A stretch of 64,000 nucleotides of DNA. Origin: Neorhizobium galegae (lineage in GTDB: Bacteria; Pseudomonadota; Alphaproteobacteria; Rhizobiales; Rhizobiaceae). Of the stretch, positions 1-8,958 are shown one piece after another. Position 1 is the first letter of the stretch. Each line of letters starts with the position of its first letter. Made by a program: the position numbers and the translations under genes. The stretch lies in assembly GCF_021391675.1 (NCBI RefSeq), contig NZ_CP090095.1, positions 4,439,001 to 4,503,000 of the forward strand, written 5' to 3'. The notes under the pieces are model-generated. The model made no database searches. It saw only the letters and a program-made list of their open reading frames with translations, and was not told the DNA's origin.

Positions 1-704
1 AAGACCGATTGGAAGCCTTCCGCGTGGGTCGACTTGCGTCCGCTGGCCTGGCCGCCGGAATTGCGCATGAAGTGGTTGCCGCGGTTCTCGGCGACATTCT
101 TGTAGAAGTGCCAGAGATGTTCCTGGCCTTCCATGCACTGGATGGCCGCCCACTTCTTTTCCCAGACGGGAGAGATGTCGAGGAAGACATCCGGCTTCCA
201 TTCCATCTGTTCGGTCTGATGCGGCTCGAACAGGTAGAGCTGCGGCGCGCCAAGAATCTTTTCGCCGGGATTGTGGCCCCAGGCCTGGGCGATCATGCGG
301 GCTTCGATCGCAACCTGCGTCGCATACATGTGGTCGGTATTGTAAGGGTCCCACTTGGAATGGGAGAGCATGAATTCCGGCTGAACCTTGCGGATCACGT
401 CGACCAGCTTGAACTTGGCCTCCTGGTCCACGACCAGCGGATAGTCGCCGAGATCGAAGAACTGGATGTCGGTGACGTTAAGCGCCTTGGCAGCATTTTC
501 TGCTTCCCTGCGGCGCTCCGTCTTCACCTTTTCGAGCGTCATGCCCGGGTTCTTCCAGAGCTTGGCGCTTTCGCCGCGCTCGCCATAGGACAGGCAGATG
601 ACGGTGACGTCGTAGCCCTTTTCCTCGTGAAGCGCGATCGCGCCGCCGCAACGCCAGACGAAATCCGCCGAATGGGCGCTGATGACCAATGCTGTCTTTG
701 CCAT
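1..704 (-). CDS. galB: 4-oxalomesaconate hydratase-like PIG-L family protein (3' end beyond window)
   Basis: The reverse-strand frame opens with ATG at 704 (AGAGG upstream) and runs off the left edge, so the C-terminus is missing; about 234 residues are visible. The N-terminus has SAHSADFVWRCGG, the metal-site region of the PIG-L deacetylase fold in the variant form I associate with GalB, the Zn-dependent hydratase of 4-oxalomesaconate in the gallate/protocatechuate 4,5-cleavage route. Later segments (HSKWDPYNTDHMYATQ and the EPHQTEQMEW stretch) also agree with that family. It lies 15 nt downstream of an extradiol dioxygenase gene on the same strand, which supports ring-cleavage catabolism. 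A true N-deacetylase cannot be excluded. Confidence 0.72.
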   Translation of the reverse strand, partial: MAKTALVISAHSADFVWRCGGAIALHEEKGYDVTVICLSYGERGESAKLWKNPGMTLEKVKTERRREAENAAKALNVTDIQFFDLGDYPLVVDQEAKFKLVDVIRKVQPEFMLSHSKWDPYNTDHMYATQVAIEARMIAQAWGHNPGEKILGAPQLYLFEPHQTEQMEWKPDVFLDISPVWEKKWAAIQCMEGQEHLWHFYKNVAENRGNHFMRNSGGQASGRKSTHAEGFQSV

Positions 705-719
705 GGGATGCCTCTTGAC

Positions 720-1676
720 TTACTTGTGCGCCACCGGCGGCGTGCCGTGCGTGTGGAAGGTTTCGATCGTCTTCATGCCCCAGGCCTGGCCTTTCTTGCG
801 GTCGGCTTCGGTCCAGACGACCGGCTTCCAGTCCGGCCGCAGGATCAGGCGGGCGCCTGCATTGGCGAGCTCGACGCGGTTGCCGGCGGGCTCCCAGACG
901 TAGAGGAAGAACGTGCCCTGGATCGCATGCTTGTGGGGGCCTGATTCGATGTGAACGCCGTTTTCCAGGAAGATGTCTGCGGCGCGCAGGATGTCCTCGC
1001 GCTGGTCGCAGGCATAGGTGACATGGTGGAAACGGCCATGCGAACCGGTATGGTCCTCGGAGCAGGCGAGATCATAGGTCTTGTTGTTGATGGTGAACCA
1101 GCAGCCGCCGAGACGGCCGTTGTCGAGCTGGATCATCTCGGTAACCCGGCTGCCCAGAGCCGTGGTCATGAATTCGCGGATCAGGCTGACATCGGCGGCA
1201 AGCAGATTGACGTGGTCGAGGCGGCGCGGGCTCGCACCGCGGCCATGGTAACGCTGGGCGATGTTCTTCAGCGCCGGCTTTTCTTCCGGCGGCGCCACAT
1301 ATTCCCTGGTGTCCCAGTAGAGCTCGAACAGATGGCCGTCAGGGCTCTTGAACTGGTAGGCCCGACCGTGACCAAGATCACCTTCGGTCCAGCCGACGCC
1401 CCAGCCCTTTTCCTCGATTACCCTGACGCGGCGCTCAAGCGCTTCGGCGGACGAGGTGCGATAGGCGATGTGGCCGACACCGGTCGTGTGATGCCTGGTG
1501 AGCTTCAGCGTGTGGAACTCGTAGTCGTCATAGGCGCGCAGATAGACGCTGTCGCCTTCACGGCCGCTTTCGGTCAGCCCGTAGACACGGGTGAAAAAGT
1601 CGAGCGACTCGTCGAAACGGTCTGAATAGAGCTCGACGTGGCCGAGATGGGCAACATCATAACAGGGTTCGGTCAT
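720..1676 (-). CDS. extradiol ring-cleavage dioxygenase (VOC superfamily, catechol 2,3-dioxygenase-like)
   Basis: 318 residues, the usual size of two-domain type I extradiol dioxygenases. Two vicinal-oxygen-chelate domains are visible: N-terminal about residues 8-125 (HLGHVELYSD) and catalytic C-terminal about 152-275. The likely Fe(II) ligands are His155 (LDHVNLLA), His218 (FHHVTYA) and Glu269 (GNRVELAN), with the conserved Tyr of the FLYVWEPAGN segment just before the Glu. It should open a catechol-type ring with O2 in the cytoplasm. The ATG at 1676 follows AGGAAAAG at good spacing. It is the first gene of a pair with the GalB-like gene. The substrate cannot be read from the sequence. Confidence 0.85.
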   Translation of the reverse strand: MTEPCYDVAHLGHVELYSDRFDESLDFFTRVYGLTESGREGDSVYLRAYDDYEFHTLKLTRHHTTGVGHIAYRTSSAEALERRVRVIEEKGWGVGWTEGDLGHGRAYQFKSPDGHLFELYWDTREYVAPPEEKPALKNIAQRYHGRGASPRRLDHVNLLAADVSLIREFMTTALGSRVTEMIQLDNGRLGGCWFTINNKTYDLACSEDHTGSHGRFHHVTYACDQREDILRAADIFLENGVHIESGPHKHAIQGTFFLYVWEPAGNRVELANAGARLILRPDWKPVVWTEADRKKGQAWGMKTIETFHTHGTPPVAHK

Positions 1677-1914
1677 GGCTTTTCCTAGATGGTCGATCTA
1701 TCGCGCCCGGCGGACAGGCGCATTCTCCTCCAAAAATCGAGCCCGCGTCCTCCACTCCAACACGGCCGGCGCATGGGCGCCGCAGCTTGGCATGAAGACA
1801 TAAAAGCAGATCGGCAGCCTGACGAATAGGTTCTGCTGACGCGGCATAAGTTTTGGTTGAGATCAGGAAAAAGCTGCTCGGCGCGTGGCGAGCGAAGACG
1901 GGACGCTAAAGGCC

Positions 1915-1950
1915 CGAAGAAAACGGCGCGGCGGCAGGACCGCCGCGCCG
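1915..1950 (-). terminator. Rho-independent terminator after the TerC-family gene
   Basis: Perfect 11-bp GC-only stem (1924-1934 with 1940-1950) and a 5-nt loop; on the reverse strand the stem is followed by GTTTTCTTC. It sits just past the stop of the TerC-family gene. Confidence 0.85.
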
Positions 1951-1957
1951 GACGACA

Positions 1958-2611
1958 TTACCCGGCGATATAGGGCGCAATTTCGTGATAGCCGCGCCAG
2001 ATCATCTCGAGCGACACGTAAAGGATGACGGCAAGACCGACATAGGCAATCCAGCGATGCCTGTTGAGCAGGCGGGCGATGAAGCTTGCCGCAATACCCA
2101 TCAGCGCGATCGAGAGGACCAGGCCGAAGATCAGGACTTCTGGATGTTCATGAGCAGCACCCGCAACGGCGAGCACGTTGTCGAGCGACATGGAGACGTC
2201 GGCAATGACGATCTGCCAGGCAGCCTGGGAGAAAGTCTTGCGCGGCGCACCGCCCGCGACCGTACCGTCGGCATTGAGGTCTGCATTCTGCAGCGCTTCG
2301 TTAGCTTCGTCCTCATGCTGATGGGGCGTGCGCAATTCGCGCCACATCTTCCAGCAGACCCAGAGAAGCAGGACACCACCGGCCAGCAGCAGGCCGACGA
2401 TCTGCAGAAGCTGGGTCGTGGCAAGCGCGAAACCGATACGCAGCACGGTCGCTGCGATGATACCGACCAGAATGGCTTTGGACCGCTGTTCCTTCGGCAG
2501 GCCTGCAGCAGCAAGGCCGATGACGATCGCATTGTCGCCGGCCAGCACGAGGTCGATCATGATAACCTGCAGGAGGGCGGACAATGCCTCCGCGCTGAAA
2601 ATTTCCATCAT
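1958..2611 (-). CDS. TerC family integral membrane protein (YjbE type)
   Basis: 217 residues with about seven hydrophobic segments. It has the family's two repeated acidic transmembrane motifs: MIDLVLAGDNAIVIGLA near residue 20 and IADVSMSLDNVLAVAGAA near residue 137, whose Asp and Asn residues are thought to line a metal path. A charged His-rich loop (TPHQHEDEANEA, about residues 95-106) lies between the halves. The family is linked to Mn(II) export or metal loading of exported proteins. ATG-ATG at 2611 gives two adjacent possible starts. The gene is single, with its own terminator and a long leader, and shows no link to the catabolic genes around it. Confidence 0.85.
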   Translation of the reverse strand: MMEIFSAEALSALLQVIMIDLVLAGDNAIVIGLAAAGLPKEQRSKAILVGIIAATVLRIGFALATTQLLQIVGLLLAGGVLLLWVCWKMWRELRTPHQHEDEANEALQNADLNADGTVAGGAPRKTFSQAAWQIVIADVSMSLDNVLAVAGAAHEHPEVLIFGLVLSIALMGIAASFIARLLNRHRWIAYVGLAVILYVSLEMIWRGYHEIAPYIAG

Positions 2612-2984
2612 TTGGCACCCAATCTCTTAAAAGGCGGGAGTGCCCGCGTGTGGACCGAGACGAACTTGAGACGCTCACGACCTGCATTTCCGCCTGTCGT
2701 AGGTCACCGCCGTTGTCGTCACATGATTCCCACGAACACCAGGCACCCAAGTTGGACTAATCCAGTCCGACATCACAGCTCAAGCATGAACTGTCAGAGG
2801 GGCCCGGTCCTGGTGGCGTGAGATTTAGCGGCATGATCGCAGAAACTCAAGTGGCGAGTTTATGAAACAGCTGGTTTTGGGCTGTTTTCGCCCGTGATCG
2901 TTGACGATCCGTTGTAATCCGTCCACAGCGCCAAGAGCTGCGTCAACGGAAGTGGCCACCGGGCTTGCGGCGACCACACCGAGA
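2612..2984. other. 373-bp intergenic region: TerC leader and downstream flank of ABC system A
   Basis: No convincing ORF. The 9-mer GGCACCCAA occurs twice in the same orientation (2614-2622 next to the TerC start, and 2742-2750), bracketing a roughly 130-nt GC-rich stretch able to form hairpins. TerC-family genes often carry a Mn riboswitch, but I could not match the conserved GGGGAGUAG and AGACC blocks here. Confidence 0.4.
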
Positions 2985-3866
2985 TTACGAAAGCGTGGGG
3001 TCGAGCTTGTCGCGCAGCCAGTCACCGACAATGCTGATCGACAGGGTGGTCAGCATGATCACGACCGACGGAGCGAGCATGATCCACGGCGCGCGGGTCA
3101 GGTATTCGCGGCCGAAACCGACCATGTTGCCAAGGCTCGTCTCCGGGGGCTGCACGCCGAGCCCCAGGAAGGAAAGACCGCTTTCCATCAGGATGATTTC
3201 CGGGAAGGTCAGCGTCATCGAGACGATCAACGTCGAGGCGACGTTCGGCAGGATGTGGTGGAAATAGACCCGCGCCGGTGTTGCGCCGAGCTGCACGACG
3301 GAGGCCGCATACCCTTGCGAGCTCGCCGAGATCGCCAGGCCGCGGGCGATGCGGGCGTAACGCTCCCAGCCGTAGAACCCCATGAGGCAGACGAGCAGCA
3401 CCATGGACGAGCCGAAGAAGGCGAGCACCGCGAGCGACATGATCAGGAACGGCAGCGCCGCCTGGAAATCGGCAAGCACCAGCACGAGATGTTCGACTGC
3501 ACCCCGGAATTGCGCCGCCGCGAAGCCGAGCGCCGTGCCGAACACCGCAGACAGGATCGTCGCGCCGAAGGCGATGATCAGCGACACCCGGACCGACTGG
3601 AGCAGGCGCGAAAGCACGTCGCGGCCGAGTTCATCGGTGCCGAGCAGATGTTTCAGAGCGCCCGGATGGGAAAGACGGCTCGACAGGTCCATGGCCGTGA
3701 TGTTGTAGGGGCGGATCTGGTCGGCGAAGACCGCAACCACCACCACGGCCGCCAGCCAGAGAATGCCGAGACCGACGGTGAACGGCACGTTGCGGCGCAG
3801 GCGGGTGATGAAGGTCGCATACCAGCCGGGCGTCCGCGAGCTTTCCGACAGATTGATCGTAGCCAT
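2985..3866 (-). CDS. peptide/opine-type ABC transporter permease (DppC-like), system A
   Basis: 293 residues, typical of DppC/OppC permeases. One N-terminal transmembrane helix (about residues 33-53) is followed by the DPDL-like periplasmic segment, LLGTDELGRDVLSRLL (the OppC signature) and a five-helix BPD_transp_1 domain. The EAA loop that contacts the ATPase is near IARGLAISASSQGYAASVVQLGA. It is the last gene of the system A operon, starting 12 nt after the DppB-like gene, and its product would form the inner-membrane heterodimer with it. Confidence 0.93.
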   Translation of the reverse strand: MATINLSESSRTPGWYATFITRLRRNVPFTVGLGILWLAAVVVVAVFADQIRPYNITAMDLSSRLSHPGALKHLLGTDELGRDVLSRLLQSVRVSLIIAFGATILSAVFGTALGFAAAQFRGAVEHLVLVLADFQAALPFLIMSLAVLAFFGSSMVLLVCLMGFYGWERYARIARGLAISASSQGYAASVVQLGATPARVYFHHILPNVASTLIVSMTLTFPEIILMESGLSFLGLGVQPPETSLGNMVGFGREYLTRAPWIMLAPSVVIMLTTLSISIVGDWLRDKLDPTLS

Positions 3867-3878
3867 ATCTCTTTATCC

Positions 3879-4805
3879 TCAATGCGCCGCGTTGGAGCGA
3901 AGGCGGGGGTCGAGCCAGCCGTAGAGCAGGTCGACGACGAGGTTCGAAACCACCATCGCGGCGGCAATGATCAGCAGGATGCACTGGACGACGGCGAGGT
4001 CGCGGTTGCTGACCGAGACGATCAGCAGGCGGCCGATGCCCGGCCAGGAGAAGATCGACTCGACCACCACGGCACCGGCAATCAGCGAGCCGACCATGAA
4101 GCCGACGATCGTCACGATCGGCACGGCCGCGTTCGGCAGCGCGTGGTTCCAGACGACGTCATGCCATTTCAGGCCCTTGGCGGAGGCGGTGCGGATATAG
4201 GGCTGGCCCATCACCTCGATCATCGCGCTACGCGAAAAGCGGGCGAGGATGCCGATGCCGCCGATGCTCATGGTCACCGTCGGCAGGATGCCATGCACCC
4301 AGGTGTCCTGCCCGCCGGACGGCAGCACGCCGAGGGTGACCGCAAAGATCAGCACCAGCAGGAGACCCATGACGAAGGACGGGATCGTGAAGCCGAGGAC
4401 CGCGAGCAAGATCACGCCGCGATCGGCAAAACTCTGGCGGTGCAGCGCCGCATAGACGCCGGCCGGGATGCCCAATACCAGTTTCAGGAGCAGCGCCGGC
4501 AGGGTGAGCTGCAGCGTCGCAGGCACGCGCTGCAGAACCAGATCGAGCGCCGACGCCTTGTCGCGCATCGACACGCCGAAATCGCCGCTGAAGATCGATT
4601 TGATGTAGGCGAGATATTGAATCCAGAGCGGCTGGTCGAGCCCCCAGGAGCGACGGAACGCATCGACGGCCTCCTGGGGCACGTCCGGGCCGAGCATGAC
4701 CTGCGCCGGGTCGCCCGACATGCGCAGCACGACGAAGGCGAAGGTGACGACGGCAAAGATGGTGATCATTGCCCTGAGGATTCGGACGGCTATGAAGCGG
4801 ATCAT
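3879..4805 (-). CDS. peptide/opine-type ABC transporter permease (DppB-like), system A
   Basis: 308 residues. I place the start at the ATG at 4805 because GAGGAG lies eight bases upstream and the product then begins MIRFIAVRILRAM, the usual DppB N-terminus; the frame stays open further upstream but there overlaps the ATPase gene. Features are the N-terminal helix, the GDPAQVMLG segment, GDFGVSMR, and a six-helix permease domain with the EAA-like loop YIRTASAKGLKWHDVVWNHA. It pairs with the DppC-like permease. Confidence 0.93.
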   Translation of the reverse strand: MIRFIAVRILRAMITIFAVVTFAFVVLRMSGDPAQVMLGPDVPQEAVDAFRRSWGLDQPLWIQYLAYIKSIFSGDFGVSMRDKASALDLVLQRVPATLQLTLPALLLKLVLGIPAGVYAALHRQSFADRGVILLAVLGFTIPSFVMGLLLVLIFAVTLGVLPSGGQDTWVHGILPTVTMSIGGIGILARFSRSAMIEVMGQPYIRTASAKGLKWHDVVWNHALPNAAVPIVTIVGFMVGSLIAGAVVVESIFSWPGIGRLLIVSVSNRDLAVVQCILLIIAAAMVVSNLVVDLLYGWLDPRLRSNAAH

Positions 4806-4815
4806 CTGGGGCTCC

Positions 4816-5799
4816 TCAGGCCGCAATCGCGGCGGCTTCGCCGGCCACGACATGACAGGCGGCCGTGCGGCCATTGCCGATCGGGCGAAGCTGCGGAACG
4901 ACAGCGCGGCAGACGTCCTGCGCCAGCGCGCAACGGGGGTGGAAAGCGCAGCCGGACGGGCGATTGGCCGGGTTCGGCGGCTCGCCCTGGAGAATGACGC
5001 GTCCTTCGAGGATCTTGCCCGGCACCGGCACGCTGGAAACCAGCGCCTTGGTATAGGGATGCTGCGGCGAGTGGAAAATCACGTCGGATGAGGCTTCCTC
5101 GACGATCCGGCCGAGATACATCACCGCCACCCGGTCGGCGATGTTGCGCACCACCTTGAGGTCGTGGCTGATGAACACCATGGCGATGCCGTTCTGCTCC
5201 TGCAGGTCCCGCAGCATGTTGACGACCTGCGCCTGGATGGAGACGTCGAGCGCGGAAACCGGCTCGTCGCAGACCAGAAGCTTGGGGCGTGCGGCAAGCG
5301 CGCGGGCGATCACGGCACGCTGCCGCTGGCCGCCTGACAGTTCATGCGGATAACGCCCGGCCTGATCCGGACGCAGGCCAACGGCCGTCATCAGTTCGGC
5401 GACGCGGGCTTGCTGGTGTTGTTTCGGGATGAGCTTGTGGATGTCCAGCGGTTCGCCGATCTGCCTGGCGATCGTCACGCGCCGATCGAGCGCCGCCAGC
5501 GGGTCCTGGTAGACGAACTGCATCTTCGCCCGCAGCGCGCGCCATTCCGGCGTCTTCAGCTGCGGCATCGGCTTGCCTTCGAACCTGACTTCGCCGCCCT
5601 GTGCGGCGTCGATGCCGAGCAGCATCCGGCCGAGGGTCGATTTGCCCGAGCCGGACTCACCGACGACGCCGAGCGTCTCGCCGGGCTTCAGCGCCAGCGA
5701 GATGCCGTCCACGGCACGCACCGGATGCGCCTGTGCAAACAACCCGCGACGGATCTGGTAGATGCGAACGAGATTGTCCGCTTCGATGAGCGCGGTCAT
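4816..5799 (-). CDS. oligopeptide-type ABC transporter ATP-binding protein (DppF-like), system A
   Basis: 327 residues starting at ATG 5799, which overlaps the previous stop by 4 nt (ATGA); the longer open frame upstream is only a shadow of that neighbour. Walker A GESGSGKST about 47-55, Q-loop FVYQDP, signature LSGGQRQR about 155-162, Walker B LLVCDEP and H-loop ISHD. The C-terminus has the oligopeptide-transporter cysteine motif (CAFHPRCALAQDVC). It is the second ATPase of the system A heterodimer. Confidence 0.95.
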   Translation of the reverse strand: MTALIEADNLVRIYQIRRGLFAQAHPVRAVDGISLALKPGETLGVVGESGSGKSTLGRMLLGIDAAQGGEVRFEGKPMPQLKTPEWRALRAKMQFVYQDPLAALDRRVTIARQIGEPLDIHKLIPKQHQQARVAELMTAVGLRPDQAGRYPHELSGGQRQRAVIARALAARPKLLVCDEPVSALDVSIQAQVVNMLRDLQEQNGIAMVFISHDLKVVRNIADRVAVMYLGRIVEEASSDVIFHSPQHPYTKALVSSVPVPGKILEGRVILQGEPPNPANRPSGCAFHPRCALAQDVCRAVVPQLRPIGNGRTAACHVVAGEAAAIAA

Positions 5800-6809
5800 A
5801 GCAGCATATCCTCGGTCACTCTGGTTCTTGGCTCGGCGGGCTCGTTTGCCGGCACCGGCCGGAAGCAGGCGAGCTGCCGGCCATCGGCCGATGTGACGAG
5901 CGGAGGGCGCTCGACGCGACAGGCTTCGACCGCGCGAAAACAGCGCGGCTGGAAGGAACAGCCTTCGGGGAGATGTTTCGGGTTCGGAACCGTGCCGGGA
6001 ATCGGGATCAGCCGCTGGCGGGGACCGTCGATCCGCGGGATCGCGTCGAATAGACCGCGCGTATAGGGATGGCGCGGCTCGGAAAAGAGCTGCGCAACGC
6101 TGCCCTCCTCGACGATCCGGCCGGCATACATGACGCAGACCCGTTCGCAGACCTGAGAAACGGCGCCGAGATCGTGGCTGATGAACACCGTCGCCATGCC
6201 GGTCTCGGCCCGGAGCTGGATCAGCAGGTCGAGGATCTGCGCCTGGATCGTCGCGTCGAGCGCCGTGGTCGGCTCGTCGGCGATCAGCAGGTCCGGTTCG
6301 CCGGCAAGCGCCATGGCGATCATCAGACGCTGACACTGGCCGCCCGAAAATTCGTGGGGATAAAGATCGAAACGGCGGCGGGCATCGGGAATGCCGACCA
6401 TGTCCAATAGCCGCAGCGCCTCCCTTCTAGCCGGGTCACCCCTGAGGCCGCGATGCAGCGACAGCGCCTCGACGATCTGGCGGCCGATCCTGAGCACCGG
6501 ATTGAGCGAGCTCGACGGGTCCTGGAAGATCATCGCGATCCGGCCGCCGCGCACCTGTTCGTAGACCTCGCGCGGGCCACCGGCGAGTTCCTGCCCCTCA
6601 AGCCGCACGGAACCGGTAACGCTCGCCTTGCCGGGAAGCAGTCCCAGCGCCGCGAGCCACGTCACCGACTTTCCACACCCCGATTCTCCGACGAGACCGA
6701 GCGCTTCGCCCCGGCCCACATTGAGATCGATGCCGTGCAGAACCTGGACGCCGTCGAAGGCGACCTTCAGGTCACGCAGCTCCACCAGATTGGACGATGC
6801 CCTATCCAT
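5796..6809 (-). CDS. oligopeptide-type ABC transporter ATP-binding protein (DppD-like), system A
   Basis: 337 residues from ATG 6809. Walker [11 protein letters not shown] about 41-50 (Val in place of the usual Ser/Thr after KS), Q-loop [10 protein letters not shown], signature FSGGQCQR, Walker B LLIADEP, H-loop ISHD, and the C-terminal cysteine motif [14 protein letters not shown]. It follows the substrate-binding protein gene after a hairpin that probably lowers downstream expression, and is translationally coupled to the second ATPase through ATGA. Confidence 0.94.
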   Translation of the reverse strand: MDRASSNLVELRDLKVAFDGVQVLHGIDLNVGRGEALGLVGESGCGKSVTWLAALGLLPGKASVTGSVRLEGQELAGGPREVYEQVRGGRIAMIFQDPSSSLNPVLRIGRQIVEALSLHRGLRGDPARREALRLLDMVGIPDARRRFDLYPHEFSGGQCQRLMIAMALAGEPDLLIADEPTTALDATIQAQILDLLIQLRAETGMATVFISHDLGAVSQVCERVCVMYAGRIVEEGSVAQLFSEPRHPYTRGLFDAIPRIDGPRQRLIPIPGTVPNPKHLPEGCSFQPRCFRAVEACRVERPPLVTSADGRQLACFRPVPANEPAEPRTRVTEDMLL

Positions 6810-6874
6810 ATCCCGCCATACTCCTGCCTCCCGCCGCTTCCGGACCGAAGACATTGCCGTTTTTGAAAACAAAT

Positions 6875-6902
6875 GCTCCGGCGGCCGCATGGTCGCCGGA
6901 GC
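6875..6902 (-). terminator. hairpin between SBP and ATPase genes of system A (attenuator-like)
   Basis: 9-bp stem, 6875-6883 with 6894-6902, loop 10 nt. On the reverse strand it is followed by ATTTGTTTTC. It lies immediately downstream of the SBP stop, a usual place for a partial terminator that favours SBP transcripts. Confidence 0.7.
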
Positions 6903-6919
6903 AGGGGAGAACGATCCCG

Positions 6920-8557
6920 TCAGATCGCCCAGTTGGAGGAGCGGAAGTCCATCGCGAAGGCCGGAGCGGCCTTCCACTTGAGCGACGACTTCATGCCCGT
7001 GAACACGGCGTTCTGGTGCAGGACCTGATAGACGGGGTCTTCGCGCTCGCAGATTTCCAGCATGCGGGCGATCGCCTTCTTGCGCAGCGCGCGGTCGGTG
7101 GAGGTTTCCATGACCTGCGCAAGCTTGTTCATTTCGGCGTTCGTCCAGTCCTTCTTCTGCTGGACTTCGCCGTTCGGGCCGAACTGCACGACAAGCGGGG
7201 TGATCGGGTCGTTGATCGTATTGGAAGCCGACCAGTCGCGGACGCCCTTGACGCCTGCCGGATCGTGGATCTGGCCCCAGTTTTCCTTCATTTCGATCTG
7301 CACGTTGATGCCGACCTGCTTCCACATCTCGACCATGATCTGGCCGTTGGCCGTCTGGTTCGTGTAGTAGTTGTTGAGTAGGCGATACGGGATCGGGTCA
7401 CCCTTGTAGCCGGCCTGCTTGATGAGGTCCTTGGCGAGCTGCGGATTGAATTCCGGAGCGGCCCAGCCTTCGATGAACATGTCCGAAGTCCGGAAGGATT
7501 CGAACTGCAGACCGGCCGGGGTGACCGTCTGGCCGGCCCAGAGCGCATCGACGATCGCCTTGCGGTCGATCGAGTGCGTCATCGCCCGGCGCATCAGCGG
7601 GTTGGCAAGGATCTGGTTCTGAGTGTTGAAGACCGAAACGCGGTGGTTCCAGATGGTCGAGCTCTGAACTTCAAAGCCCTTGGCAGCCTTGATCGTGGCG
7701 ATCTGGTCCGGCGGCAGGTCGCAGGCGAAGTCGTATTCGCCGGAGAGCAGGCCGTTGACGCGCGAGGCGACTTCCGGAACTTCGACGAAGCGGATCTGGG
7801 CGAGCGGCGGACGGCCACCCCAGTATTGATCGAAGGCGACGAGCGTCAGCGAGACATCCGGCTTGTATTCGGCAACCATGTAGGCGCCGGTCGTGACCGG
7901 CTTGCGGGACCACTCGGTAAAGGACTTGGCTTCGTCCCAGGCGCGGCGGTTGGTGATCTGGCTGCCGCCGGAATAAAGGCGGCCTTCCATCGTGACATCC
8001 GGTGTCGCGTTGTGGAAACGGACGGTGTACTTGTCGACGGCCTCGACGCCGGCAAGAGCCGGCCACAGACGGCGGCCAACGCCGGGAACGGAAGCCGGCA
8101 GTTCCTTGACGGTGGTCGGCTTGTGCTCGGCTTCGAAGATCGTCTTGCCGCCGGCCGGCTCCGTATTGCCGAACACGCGTTCCCTGGAGAACGAGAACAC
8201 GACGTCGTCAGCCGTCAGCTCGTCACCGTTATGGAACTTGACGCCCTGGCGCAGCTTCAGTTCCAGCGTCTTGTCGTCGATGCGCTTCCACTCGGTTGCG
8301 AGACCCGGAAGCGGACCCTGGTTGCCCATCCAGTTGCGCAGGATGAGACCTTCCCAGAGGTTCGGGAAGAAAACGCGCTCGCCGACATTCGACTGTTCGT
8401 GCCAGACGTCCAGCGAATTGTTGTTGGTGATCTTCTGGACGGCGATGGTGATCGACGGACGCTTGTCGCTCTGGGCGATCGAGAAACGCGGCAGGATCAG
8501 CGAACCGGCAGCGGCCCCGGCAAGGCCGAGCGTGCTGCGGCGGGTGAAGTTGACCAT
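6920..8557 (-). CDS. peptide/opine-type ABC transporter substrate-binding protein (SBP_bac_5), system A
   Basis: 545 residues from ATG 8557, preceded by AAAGGA. The N-terminus has an Arg pair and a hydrophobic stretch (FTRRSTLGLAGAAAG), resembling a Tat signal peptide with cleavage after about residue 28. The mature part has the family 5 layout: LKLRQGVKFHNGDELTADDV (class signature), the FSRERVF region, and the RRAMTHSIDRKAIVDALWAG motif. It binds the transported ligand in the periplasm. It is first in the system A operon; the ligand is unknown. Confidence 0.94.
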   Translation of the reverse strand: MVNFTRRSTLGLAGAAAGSLILPRFSIAQSDKRPSITIAVQKITNNNSLDVWHEQSNVGERVFFPNLWEGLILRNWMGNQGPLPGLATEWKRIDDKTLELKLRQGVKFHNGDELTADDVVFSFSRERVFGNTEPAGGKTIFEAEHKPTTVKELPASVPGVGRRLWPALAGVEAVDKYTVRFHNATPDVTMEGRLYSGGSQITNRRAWDEAKSFTEWSRKPVTTGAYMVAEYKPDVSLTLVAFDQYWGGRPPLAQIRFVEVPEVASRVNGLLSGEYDFACDLPPDQIATIKAAKGFEVQSSTIWNHRVSVFNTQNQILANPLMRRAMTHSIDRKAIVDALWAGQTVTPAGLQFESFRTSDMFIEGWAAPEFNPQLAKDLIKQAGYKGDPIPYRLLNNYYTNQTANGQIMVEMWKQVGINVQIEMKENWGQIHDPAGVKGVRDWSASNTINDPITPLVVQFGPNGEVQQKKDWTNAEMNKLAQVMETSTDRALRKKAIARMLEICEREDPVYQVLHQNAVFTGMKSSLKWKAAPAFAMDFRSSNWAI

Positions 8558-8958
8558 GGAAATAGTCCTTTGGCTTCGGGTTAATGGACGAGCTCGATCA
8601 GCCCCTGTGAGCTTGAGCGGTGACGGCTGAGGGGTTCGCTGAGCTTGGCCCGCCAACGGCACGCCATCCGCTCGGGCTGCAGCCGTGAAAGCCGCTCGCC
8701 CCGATTGACAACGTTAAGAAGCGTATTGCTGCCGCTCACGAATACCCCCTGATTTGCAGGGGCTATTTGGCCAGCCCGTGTATCAGTTCCGTGACGCTAA
8801 CTTGGCGATTCGATGAAATTGAACACGGATGCAAATTTCATGATCGCGCGTTACAAATGTAATATTGGCGACACAAAATTCTGGCATGGAACCCTCCGCG
8901 TAGATTTTCTTCCGGCGCATTCCTCCCCCAAATTTCCTTTGTTTTAATGGAGTTTTCC
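8558..8958. other. 401-bp divergent intergenic region (system A / isomerase)
   Basis: No gene seen. It must hold the promoters of the system A operon (-) and the isomerase gene (+). An inverted repeat at 8813-8841 is listed separately. The last 120 bp before the isomerase are AT-richer than the surroundings. Confidence 0.55.
8813..8841. promoter_or_regulatory. inverted repeat, candidate operator
   Basis: ATGAAATT (8813-8820) and AATTTCAT (8834-8841), 8-bp perfect arms with centres about two helical turns apart, between divergent genes. This geometry fits a dimeric regulator; which one is unknown. Confidence 0.4.

Noticed and set aside
2612..2830. yybP-ykoY Mn riboswitch upstream of the TerC-family gene
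   Set aside because: The expected conserved loop sequences could not be found by eye in the reverse-strand leader, so I only list the region as a structured leader.
2901..4997. Very long open frame antisense to the two system A permease genes
   Set aside because: Its translation is rich in Arg, His, Asp and Glu with no domain pattern, and the opposite strand encodes clear permeases. It is a composition shadow of GC-rich DNA.
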